From positions 19,755,597 through 19,819,596 of the forward strand of contig NC_133021.1 in the NCBI RefSeq assembly GCF_048564905.1: 64,000 nt of DNA, in the 5' to 3' direction. Every line of letters begins with the position of its first letter. The first letter of the stretch is position 1. Under the pieces are notes generated by a model that saw nothing but the letters and a program-made list of their open reading frames with translations, had not been told where the DNA came from and made no database searches. The position numbers were made by a program, and so were the translations under genes. This DNA is from Vicugna pacos. Its lineage: Eukaryota; Chordata; Mammalia; Artiodactyla; Camelidae. This document shows positions 1 through 10,357 of this stretch, one piece after another.

Positions 1-164
1 TCTTACTTACCGGGTCTGGTTAACATGATGTCATGTGTAGTAGTCAGCCTGCAGGAATGTCACCAATGATTCTCTCCTCCTGTGTCTCCTGCATTTGTGT
101 ATTTCCTTTCACAATCTGTAGAGCTATCATTCCCAAGGGAAGGCCATGAAAGCATCTTCCTTGC

Positions 165-510
165 TGTCTTAGGGGTTGCCAGCTGCTCTGTTATGAAGAT
201 ACCTAAGTAGCCCTAAAGAGAGGATCCACGTAATGAGGAACTGAGGTGTTCTCTCTAGAGCCAGCACCTGCTCACCAGTCATGTGTGCGAACCTATGTGA
301 AAGTAGGGCCTCTACCACCAGTCAAGACATCGGAGGACTGCCGTCCTGACCAACACCTTGACTATAAACTCATCAGGGACCTTGAGCTAAAACTTCTGAG
401 CCAAGTTGCTCCCAAATTCCTGACCAAGAGAAACTATGTGAGATAATAAAATTGTTACTTTAAGTCACTATGTTTGGGCGTCCTTTGTTATGTGGCGATA
501 GATCATACAT
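165..510 (+). mobile_element. MLT1-type MaLR LTR fragment
   Basis: The 3' two thirds of an old mammalian MaLR (ERVL-related) LTR. Seen: the run 'gccagcacctgctcaccagtcatgtg', the phrase ending in 'gagataataaaattgtt', and an end near 505 resembling 'gtggcgatagatca', all in the order typical of MLT1 LTRs. The left border is unclear. Its divergence suggests an insertion before the main placental radiations. It is a solo, broken fossil; no partner internal region is seen next to it. Confidence 0.75.
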
Positions 511-1084
511 TGTCAACATACTGTACCCATGTGATCGTCTGTGGCATTTCTTCTGTGGAATAGTCCCAATCTCTTGAGGCTGTGTAGCAACAGAGAGCAG
601 CAAAATGAATACAGTTTTGGGGGCCAGACATCCATCCTATGTGAATGTGCACTATCTCTGATCCTACTTCCAGATGAGCATTGAAGAGACACATGTATGA
701 CGTCATAGCCATATTCCACATACCCAAAGTTATATTAGTCAGCTGCAGCGAAGATGCCACCGCCTGCACAGAGCTGCAGCGAGGGCTGCACGTTAGCTAA
801 GTTTGCAGTAATCTCCTGACATCTACCTTTACCCATCCAGCTTGGGGAAGGAAGGACCAGACTGGTGAATTAAATCAGGAGTATGCTGGGAATCATTACC
901 CCAGCATCCTTTATGTCTTTTAGTGTGGAACTACTCTTTGACATTTCCCCTAGGATGTAATATTATATTTGACGTTTTGTCTCAGCTGGAGGGGGCTGTC
1001 TCAGATGCTTCCACTTGACTGTTCCTACTTCCTAGTCTTATTCAGTAAATAAAAATCTAAGTATGGAAAGTCTGATGAATGTGA
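511..1084. other. Unassigned stretch
   Basis: No gene or confidently named repeat is seen. The second half (about 860-1060) reads like diverged endogenous-retrovirus-type DNA, but I cannot place it. The minus-strand frames here are short and show no recognisable domain. Confidence 0.4.
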
Positions 1085-2561
1085 AGTGTGTCTGTGGTGG
1101 CCAGCCTCAAAGATGCCTGCCCATGACCCTATGTGATCCCTTCCAACCATGAATAGGGCTAAGCTGTGTGACCAGTAAGATACTGCAGAGGCAACAATGT
1201 GTGATTTCTGAAGTTAAGTCATAAAAGGTATTTCAGTTTCTGCTTTGGTTCTTTAGGATCACTCCCTCAGGGAGAAGTCAGCTAATATGCCCTGAGCAGG
1301 GTGGTAGTCCAGTGGAGAGGCCCCCTAGAGAAGAAATGAAACCTTCCTCCAACTGCCAGCATTGACTTGTAGCCATGTGAGCAATCCATCCTGGAGTGGA
1401 TGCCTCAGTCCAATTCCTGCCTCCAGATCACTGGAGTCCCAGCTGACATCTGACTGAACCTCAAGAGAAACCCTCAGCCAGAACTGCCCAGCCAAGCTGC
1501 ACCCAAATTCTTGCCTGAAAATCAAAGAGGTAATACATGATTATTTGTATTCTAATCACTAAGTTTGAAGGTGAAGTTATGTAGTGATAGATAATTCTTA
1601 TAGATTTTGGTACCAGGAGTGTGGTGCTACTCTAACAAAAATCTAAAAAATGTAGGAATTGCCTTCAGACTAAGCAATGTGTAAAAAGTAGGCCTGTCAA
1701 AGGAATGTTAGTGAGAGCCTAAATGGCAGCAAAGAGACTCTTATTGGAATCCTGATGGTTCCAAGGAGACGAACAGTGAGGAAAATGAAAAAAAAGAAAG
1801 TGAGAAGGGAAAGTGAGAAAAGGAAAGTGAGAAAAATACTGGAAACTACACAGAAAGGGATCCCTGGGTGGGATGCTGTCTCCTGCAGTAATGTGGAAAG
1901 TAGACATTTCCCTGAGTGATGTGGTGAGCTAGCTGAGAAAATTTCCAGGCACAGTGTTGAATGTGCCAGCTGGCTGCTGCTTGTCGCCTGGAGTAAAATG
2001 AAAGAGGAGAGAGAGATGCTCCAGAAATAATTGCTAAGCATATAAGATCCAAGATTTTCTGGTTTGGAGAATTCCTGGGCTTTCCATAGGACAAATGATG
2101 TAAAAGTTAAGAAATGGCTTCCAGGCAAATATTAAATACAAGGAAAGGTCAGGAAAGAAATGGTCTAAAGGTGAAAAGAAGACTATGACTGTAAAATCCT
2201 GAGAGAAATCAATCAGGCAAAACACCCTCTAAAGGATTAAAGAATATGTCTCATAGAACTTCTACTTTAAACAGAAGGGCTTCTAAAAGTCTAAAGTGTA
2301 TTATACTTCAGCAGCTTCGTTGGGAAGTCCAATTAGAAAAATACTTATCCACAGACACCCATGGTGTGGCTATGTTCTAATATATTAAACTCTGATAAGA
2401 TCACAGGAGACCCACAAAGTTTTAAAAATAGTTGTATTTGTGGAAACAGCACCAATTAGGACTGCAAGGATCAGAGACAATAAAAACAAAAATTGGAGTT
2501 TGAATTCTTAGATTTATATAGGAAGAAAGCTGAGAAAACTACCCAGCTGTAAACATGAGAC

Positions 2562-3957
2562 ACTTTTTTTTTAATTTCCATTTTTTATTGAATTTTAGTT
2601 GATTTACAATATATTATATTAGTTTCAGGTGTATGACATAGTGACTCAGTATTTTTATAGATTTTTCTCCATTTAAAGTTACTACAAAATAATGGCTATA
2701 ATTCCCTGTGCTGTGCAATATATCCTTGTTGCTTATTAATTTTTGTATGTAGTAGTTTGTGTCTCTTAATCCTCCACCTCTATCTTGCCCCTCCCCACCA
2801 TTGGTAACCACTAGTTTGTTTTCTACATCTGTGGGTCTGTTTCTGTTTTGCTTTATGTGTTTATCTGTAGTGTTTTTTAGATTCCACGTATAAGTGGTAC
2901 CATACAGTATTTGTCTTACTCTGACTTATTTCACTAAGCATAATATTCTCCAGGTCCATCCATGTTGCTACAAAGGGCAGAATTTTATTCTTTCTTTGTG
3001 GCTGAGTAGTATGCCATTGTATATACACCACATCTTCTTTATTCATTCATCTGCTGATAGGCACTTATCTCACGAAGCAGAGAAAAGAGAGAGCACGTGT
3101 AAACAAAGTAAGAAAGGAAAATGGAGAAATAACAACAAATACCACTGAAATACTGAACATCATATGAGAATACTATGAACAACTATATGCAAACAAAATG
3201 TATAACCTAGAAGAAATGGACAAATTTCTGGAAACACACAGTCCACCAAGACTGAATCAAGAAGAAACTGACCACTTGAAGAAACCGATCACTAGAAATG
3301 AAATCAAATTAGCAATAAAAAACCTCCCTACAAATAAAAGTTTAGGACTGGATGGCTTCACTGGGGAATTCTACCAAACATACAAAGAAGAACTCATACC
3401 AGTCCTTCTCAAACTCTTCCAGGAGACTGAAAAGGAGGAAATACCCCCAAACTCATTCTATGAAGCCACCATCACCCTGATACCAAAACCAGACAAAGAC
3501 ACTACCAAAACAGAAAATTACAGACCAATATCACTAATGAACATAAATGCAAAAATCCTCAACAAAATGTTAGCAAACAGAATCCAACAGCACATAAAAA
3601 AGATTATACACCATGATCAAGTGGGGTTCATCCCAGGGACACAAGGATGTTTCAATGCACACAAATCAATCAATGTAATACATTATACCAACAAGAGAAA
3701 GGACAAAAACCACATGATCATCTCAACAGATGCAGAAAAAGCATTTGATAAAATTCAACACACATTTATGATAAAAACCTCTCACCAGAGGATAGAGGGA
3801 ACATACCTCAACATAATAAAAGCTATATATGACAAACCTACAGCCAGCATAGTACTCAGTGGTGAAAAACTCAAAAGCTTCCCACTGAAATCTGGGACAA
3901 GACAAGGCTGCCCACCATCAGCACTCCTATTCAACATAATCTTGGAAGTCCTAGCAA
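2562..3957 (-). mobile_element. 5'-inverted (twin-primed) L1 fragment
   Basis: A LINE-1 in two opposed pieces. 2562-3068 is the L1 3' end in antisense: a T run at 2563-2572, 3' UTR, then the ORF2 C-terminus ('attcattcatctgctgat'). 3069-3957 is ORF2 in sense orientation. This is the arrangement left by twin priming: the 3' piece keeps the element's direction and the 5' piece is inverted. The ORF2 C-terminal part between the pieces is missing. No clear target-site duplication was found. It lies inside the MaLR internal region, so it is younger than that element. Confidence 0.88.
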
Positions 3958-3969
3958 TACTTGTCATAA
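3198..3969 (+). pseudogene. L1 ORF2 reverse-transcriptase fragment
   Basis: About 255 codons of uninterrupted L1 ORF2 belonging to the inverted piece. In order it shows [64 protein letters not shown] (first catalytic aspartate of the RT) and [22 protein letters not shown]. It stops before the F/YADD box, so the catalytic centre is incomplete. The endonuclease is absent upstream. The open frame runs on into unrelated DNA to 4109. The clean frame suggests a moderately young copy. No function is expected. Confidence 0.9.
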
Positions 3970-4720
3970 TAAAAGGAAGGATGACTAAAAGAGTCCAGAG
4001 CTCAGAGGGCAGACCCAGAACTACGGTGAATCATCCCTGGGACTCAAGTCCTAATCAAGAAACTATCAACATATGTCCCATGTGTCCTTCTAGGTTTCAG
4101 AAATGCTAGGGGCCCAAAGCTCCTGTATACCTCCTCTTTTACCAGTTTTGGATGAGATTATTGTGATTATTCTATCCCTCCCTTACTATTGTGATGGGTG
4201 TGTGGACCAGACAGCTTGTCTCAGTTCACAAGTCTTCAGAAACTACACTCAAGGAAGCTCATACACACTTGTACTTAATTTAGATGATAAGGTTTATGGA
4301 GTTCAAACTGATGCTGTAATAATATGAGATGCTCAAGGCCTGTAGGCAGGGAATAAATAGATGTTACAGGTAGGAAAGACTTGGATTATTTGAGGCCAAA
4401 GGGTGGTCTGTGGGAGCCAGCCTCCAAGACGGCAACCAGTGACCCCTGGCATTGAGTAGTCCCCATCCACACTGAATGGAGTTGAAATCTGTGACCAACA
4501 CAATATTGTGGAATTAATGGTATGTGGTTTTCAAAACTCAGTTATGAAAAGTATTGCATATCCATGTAATCTCTTAGAGCTTTCACTTTGTGGGAAGCCA
4601 GCTGCCATTATGTGAGGACACCAAAGCTGTCTGCAGACAGGCACATGTATTGAGAAACTGAGGTTAGGTACCCCCATCCCAAATCTCCAAATCCCACTTC
4701 TTCATTATCAGGGCCCTGGC

Positions 4721-6050
4721 CCAGGGAAGGAGAATTTGGCCTTCTCTGAAGTTCCAGTACTCTCACAAATTCTGTATCTGGCCTTCAGATTTGTTTGTTC
4801 CCTCACTGCAGGAAATGAGTGTTTGTTTGTTTTTTTTAAATGCTGCCTGGGAGACTTTTTGACTCTTACACTGTGTCTTAGATTGCTGGTTAATGACTAT
4901 GAACTTGCCATTTTCTTCAATGCCTCATTGCTATTAACAAAGTGGTCAGTTTTTGTAAGTCTATGTCTATCATTGATTAGACATGGGCTGCCCAGTGGCT
5001 CCAGTTTGGTTAAAGGTCATTCTTTGTAGAAAGGGGCAGCTGTAAACTTTGTCAATAATTTCCAGTAGCTGAGGGATGGCTACACTGACTGGTTCAATGG
5101 GAAGAACCTGGGTGGAGACTAATAGCATCAATTACAGGCACCAAGAATTTAAAAAGGCTTTGGCGACATCATACTTAATGGAGAAACTAGGAAATTTTCC
5201 CTTTTAGATTGGCAACAACTTATGGATGCCCACAACCATCATGTCTATTCAACAGAAAAAGGAGATCCTAGTCAGATCCTAGCAAGAGAAAGAAATGAAA
5301 GGATTAATAAGGTGGAAACAAAACTACCATTACTCATAGCTTCCCTCATGTTTTCGTCTTTAGATAGCAACTTTTCCCTGAATTTCCATAGCACAGTTTG
5401 CCTTTAGTGCTCAAGGTATTCCTCTCTCACTGTTACTTATGCTTTCTTGTAGAGCTTGCCTGTTTATGATTCCCCACAACATTTATTGAATCCCCTTTGA
5501 GTAGGATGAGACTCTAATAAATGAACATGGAATTGAGCTGCTTAAGTTTTGCTAATCTAGTATCCAATTCTTCTGTATTCTGGAAGAGGAATGGCAATTT
5601 CTTTGGGGTAAAATTCAGAAACTGGATGGAACGGGACAGACGGAAAAGAACATTCTGCCATTTTTAAACTAAGTCAGCACTGATAACACTGGGTAGGAAA
5701 ATTGCTTTCATGAGTTGAAATTGCTTTTAATTTTATCCCAGACTGTCTCCCTGGCTTTCTCGGTTATCTTCAGTAGGAGCTGTCCAGGTTTGCTTGACTC
5801 AAAGTTGATGTTGGAATGCTGTATTTAAAACCAGAGGAGGAAGAGGTGCATGACCATCAACTTCCTGGTTCAATTAGTGTCAAGATCGCTAGCAGGACTT
5901 CTGTTTAGGCAGAATGTCACACTTGCTGAAGGATGAATGACTTCTGCTCCTGAGTCGTTTGGTGCCATACATTTTGCAACATTAGGAAGCATCCTTAGGT
6001 GAGACTGGGGCAAACACAGGCAGAGGTCTGTTAGCATCTTCTAAAGCACA
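4721..6050 (+). other. Mostly unassigned, with a possible old L1 ORF2 scrap
   Basis: About 5140-5345 reads as a very diverged L1 ORF2 piece: a stretch like 'atacttaatggagaaact' is followed by a translation resembling GEKLGNFPLR and then ILARERNERINK (compare the L1 'EVLARAIRQEKEIKG' region). The rest shows nothing I recognise. The likely L1 scrap is short and old and could be coincidence. Confidence 0.4.
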
Positions 6051-7480
6051 CAATAGTAGAGCCATAAGACTGCTTCTATTTCCTTTGGTTTTTATCTTTG
6101 AAATATTATTATAAAATAATTTAAACATACAAAAAAAGAAGAAAATTATAAATGCTTCCCTCCTAGATTTAACAATTAAATAACTTGTTTCATCTATTTT
6201 TGATAAATTTTTAAATATAAATTACAGTTAACATAACAAGATACCTGTAATTATTTTAGAATGTGTCTCTAAAATTAAAAGACTTTTCTACATAACCACA
6301 AATAGCATTATCACATCTAACAGAATAAATAATAGTTCCCTAAAATGATATTATTTCATATTATCTAGATGTTTCCAGTTAGTTGAGACAATGCTTTTTA
6401 AAACTAGTTTCTACAGACCATGATCCAATCAGTGACAATATATGGCATTTCTCTAAAGAATATTTTAATGTAGAACATTCCTCCCCCTCTCTTTTTTTTT
6501 ATGATATTAATTTTTTGAAGAGACAGGATCAATTTTCCTTTAGAACATCTAATTTTTTTTTTAGTGAGCATAATTATTTCCTTGTGGGGATTGTTTGACT
6601 TGTTCCTTACTGTCCATTTTGGCATTTCCTCTAAATTGGAAGTCTAGGTGTAAAAATTGTATTTGATTAATTTTGAATAAATTAATTAGATGCCAAAACA
6701 CTTCTTTGCAAGAAAACTTTAAGAACAATGCTCTGTGTTTCTCATTGCATCACATCAAAGGCCTGGGTGTCTAATGATGAATAGCGTTAACATTGATCAC
6801 CGATGGAAAGTGTCACCAGCAGATAATCTGTGGAATTTATTTTACCTTTGTGTCAATTCCGTTTTCTGTCAACTTTTTATCTAATGGTTTATCATCCATT
6901 GAAAATCTTTGTAGGAGTCAGTTCATTGATTCAGAGCCACAAAATGATCATGTTCTGGTTATTTGTTGTTCTTTTCCCTAACTTCTTGAGTTGAATGAAT
7001 GGTTAGTTCATTATTTTTCAATCCTTTTTAATGCTTTTTAATGTAGCATTTAGTGCTACAAAATCACTATCTGCGAACTACACAAGTTTTGCTAGACGAT
7101 ATTTTTGTAATTATCACTCAGTTCAAATATTTTATGATTCCCATGAGTTTTTCTTCCTTCACTCATTAGTTATGCACAAATAAATTTTAAGTCTTCAAAT
7201 ATTTCTTAGAGGAATATATCATTAATTTCTAGTTTAATTATATTTTGTTCAACAGAAACATTTTGTGATCCTGAACTTTGATATTTGGTGAGACTTGCAT
7301 TTAGGCTTAGGTCATAGTCAATTTTTTAAAAAGTTTTGTGCGTGATTGAGAAGAATATTTACTCTAATTTTTTGGTACAAGGTTCCATGTATTACTAGTA
7401 AATAAGAAGGTTAATTCATTGTTTTATTCATCCACAAAGTTAAAAACTAAAAATAAATCTAGTTCACCAGTGATTTAGAG
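6051..7480 (-). mobile_element. Ancient L1M, antisense 3' UTR and coding pieces
   Basis: AT-rich DNA that follows the block order of an old mammalian L1 3' region in antisense, with phrases such as 'ttctcattgcatcacatcaa', 'gttaacattgatcacc' and 'catccattgaaaatcttt'. The same blocks recur near 13555-14045 and 39400-40500. About 7180-7480 resembles antisense L1 coding sequence ('aatttctagtttaatta'). Strongly diverged; exact borders and subfamily (L1MC/L1ME type) are not settled. Confidence 0.6.
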
Positions 7481-7919
7481 AGGAAAATGCTAAATATCTC
7501 ATAGTTAAGATGAATTTGTTGATATGTGTCTTGTGCCAAGCATTGCTTTACACATTTCTATATTACATATTAGGTGTCTACACATTTGGAATTGTTATAT
7601 ATCTAGAAAATCATCCCTTTATCTGTAAGTAATGAACTGAATTAGAATAAATAATGGTAGTGTCCAAAGTTTAGTTTTTCCTTGTTTAGGTAATTTCTAA
7701 ATTTTATTTTTTTTTTATACTTAAGCTTTGTTGAGATTTACTTAAATGGTTACCACTTTCTTTGTTTACCATTCCTTCTTTTTAGATTTAACTTCTTACT
7801 TCCAAAAGTATATATATTTTTAATTCTTCTAATAAGAAGCTTTTTGAGTCTACTAAATATTTGTTTGTAAAAATGTCTTATCCTTAAGGGATAACTTAAT
7901 TAAGTATGTAATGCAAGTT

Positions 7920-8132
7920 TAAGTTCTTTGCCATGTGCCTTTGAGAATATTGCTTTACCTCAATGTTCCTCAATATTCTTATCAGAGAAATAAAAATTTA
8001 AAATTGTACCTACATTATGAGATTATGAGGCTTAAATTTTGTCAGTTAAATAGGTTAACTTTTGTAAGGGCCTAAACAGTGCTGGCTCGTAGTAAGTGCC
8101 ATGTAAATGGTTGTTTATTGTTTATTGTTACT
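7920..8132 (+). repeat. MIR SINE
   Basis: Old tRNA-derived MIR in sense. The order of weak matches is right: a core resembling 'taccta-catta-gagattatgaggcttaaat', then 'aacagtgctggctcgtagtaagtgcc', equivalent to the MIR/L2-like tail 'cagtgcctggcacatagtaagtgc'. Divergence is high. Confidence 0.65.
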
Positions 8133-9617
8133 TTTGAAAAGTCGTTAGTTTATCTAATTATCACTTACTTTTAGGAAATCTGTCCTGTCTGTGCATTTGA
8201 GAACACATCTTTATCTTTGGTTTTCTGCTGTTTTATTGTGTTATTAGGTATGGCTTATTTCTGTTTGTCCTAGTTGGTATGTGTTGTACATTTGCAAATT
8301 GGAAATTCGTATCTTTCAGCTATTTGGGAAATATTTCAGCCATTTAATTTTTAATATTTTCTCTCAGTCTTTTCAGTTATTATCTGTCTCTGGAAAACTG
8401 AACAGACGTTAGTTGAGTTTAGTCATTCTGTCTTCTGTGTCTCTACTTGACTTTCATGTTTTCCATTTCTTTATCTTTTGCTACAGTATTATATATGATA
8501 TGTGAAATAAAGTCCTCTGTTTATTAATTCTCTGCTTAACCTCTATCTTTTGTGCTTTTAGGTAACATTGAATTTTAAATCTGTTATTTTATTTATATTT
8601 ATACAAACCCAAATCTTTGATTGTTTTGCCAATTTTCCAGAACTTTTGTAATAATTTCTTTTCTGTCTCATGATGAATTATTTCCTTGTTAGTTATGTGA
8701 TTTTGGATTATGGACTTATTTTCAGTTAAGTTTTATTTGTGGGAATCTTGTATGGCTGTATTATCTAGATTGAGTATTTGTCCGTCAAGGAGATTTTGAA
8801 TTTGGGGTATTGTGCAACCATAGACCAATTTTATGTTGCTTTTTGAGCTGAAACATTCCTGGACCACAGAGATAGCAGAAATAAGAACTTCAGCCTGGGT
8901 GAGGAAAACCCATCATCACAAATTCTCAAATCTGACTTTTTATCGATCCATCTAGATCCTGTGTCAAGACAATCAAGCTTCCTTGTCATTTTGTTTGTTT
9001 GTTTGTTTGTTTGTTTTGAGTGGTGGGCATATTTTCTTTTTATTCTACACTTTCACTAAAGGGATAGCCATTTGAAAGTCTCCGTTTCAACTAGTGACAT
9101 CACACAAGTTCAAGTTATCCTCTTTCTATTTGATGCCTTAAAACTCAAGAATTTTGAAAGCAAATCCCAACCCCCAACACACATACACCTTCCTCCAGGA
9201 CACTTGGGGACTATCCAACTCACTGGCGTATTGTTCTTCTTTTGGGTCTTCTTTTGTTCAAACAATGATTAGCCCTTGAAGAAAATACTGTGCCATTCCA
9301 TGGAATGCCCGAGTCAAAGAAGCAATTTATGTAAGCAAATCAGTTACCACTTAACCATCTCACTTATAGATGTCATCTAATCAGTGATAAATCCTGTATG
9401 TTTTATACCTTGATTTATAATTCCAAGAAATATTGGATATAATGTTGTTTGTAATTTTAGGATTTCAATTCTGCTATTTCATCAACAGATGGTGCCATTG
9501 TATTATAGTTTGAATTTTGTGGAAAACAAAACAAAGCATTTTAGAATAGTTGCACGTAGTAGCATCTTCCCTTTTCTAGAGAATTCTGTCATTGCTATTA
9601 TACCCTAAGAAACTTTC
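8133..9617. other. Unassigned AT-rich stretch
   Basis: About 8330-8770 weakly resembles antisense old L1 sequence but is too diverged to call. A (GTTT)n tract runs at about 8991-9018. The remainder shows no gene, no splice-flanked conserved frame and no known repeat by eye. Confidence 0.4.
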
Positions 9618-9810
9618 TATTTTATGGTTTCTTTTTTTTTTTTTTAACATTTTTTATTGATTTATAATCATTTTACAATGTTGTGTCAAATTCCAGTGTT
9701 CAGCACAATTTTTCTGTCATTCATGGACATATACACACTCATTGTCACATTTTTTTCTCTGTGAGTTATCATAACATTTTGTGTATATTTCCCTTATTTT
9801 ATGATTTCTT
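9618..9810 (-). mobile_element. Short L1 3' tail with target-site duplication
   Basis: A 5'-truncated L1 in antisense. A T run (9632-9645) is followed by 'attttttattgatttataatcattttacaatgttgtgtc' type sequence, the reverse complement of the L1 3' end also found at 49150-49267 and 58600-58722. The flanks are a 16-bp duplication, 9618-9633 (tattttatggtttctt) and 9795-9810 (tattttatgatttctt), with one mismatch. The body is only about 160 bp. It is a typical L1 endonuclease-mediated insertion, fairly recent by its duplication. Confidence 0.88.
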
Positions 9811-10029
9811 AAAAAGTTTTTTTATATTGTTAAAATTATGTTGTGGAATAAACTTGACTGGATTCTTCTAATATGTAACATACTTAGAGAAATTACAGAA
9901 CATATGTGTGCTATTTTGTTTACAGAGCAATTAACCAAATGTAATAGTTAGCTATGTATTCTGATATATGTAGGACCTATGTATGCATTATAATTATAGA
10001 TTATCACAAGTTCTCCTTTTATAAAAAAA

Positions 10030-10357
10030 ACTAGAGGCCAATATCCCTGATGAATACAGATGCAAGAATGCTCATTAAAATACTAGCCAACAGAATTCTG
10101 AAGCACATTAGAAGAATCATTCACTATGAGCAAGTGAGATTTATCCCTGGGGTGCAAGGATGGTTTGACATATACAAATCAATCAATGTGATCCATCACA
10201 TTAATAGAATAAAAAGAGAATCATCTGATCACATCAATAGATGGAGGAAAAGCATATGAGAAAATTCAACATTCATTTATGATAAAAATTCTTAACACAT
10301 TAGCATAGAAGGGGCATATCTCAACATAATAAAGGTCATATATGACAAGGCCACAAA
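10030..10357 (+). mobile_element. L1 ORF2 fragment (RT region)
   Basis: Sense L1 ORF2. The translation reads [54 protein letters not shown], the RT segment between the 'YRPISL' box and the first catalytic aspartate. It then continues shifted through the 'kafdkiqh' region to 'ataataaaggtcatatatgac'. Frameshifts and both missing ends show a dead fragment. Flanks are not duplicated visibly. Confidence 0.9.

Larger units (their letters stand above)
1085..4720 (+). mobile_element. MLT1-type MaLR element with both LTRs, split by an L1
   Basis: A provirus-like MaLR fossil. The parts, in order, are a 5' LTR (about 1085-1607), an internal region (about 1608-2560 and 3958-4403), and a 3' LTR (about 4404-4720) that seems to lack its 3' part. 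Both LTRs open with the same motif ('gccagcctc-aagatg' and 'gccagcctccaagacgg') and the same order of blocks. The internal start resembles the MaLR phrase 'ttggtaccaggagtg'. An L1 sits inside the internal region. The element is non-coding and broken, with many differences between the LTRs, so it is old (ancestral placental age). Confidence 0.7.

Noticed and set aside
3723-3967. Minus-strand frames of about 60 codons
   Set aside because: Antisense shadows of L1 ORF2.
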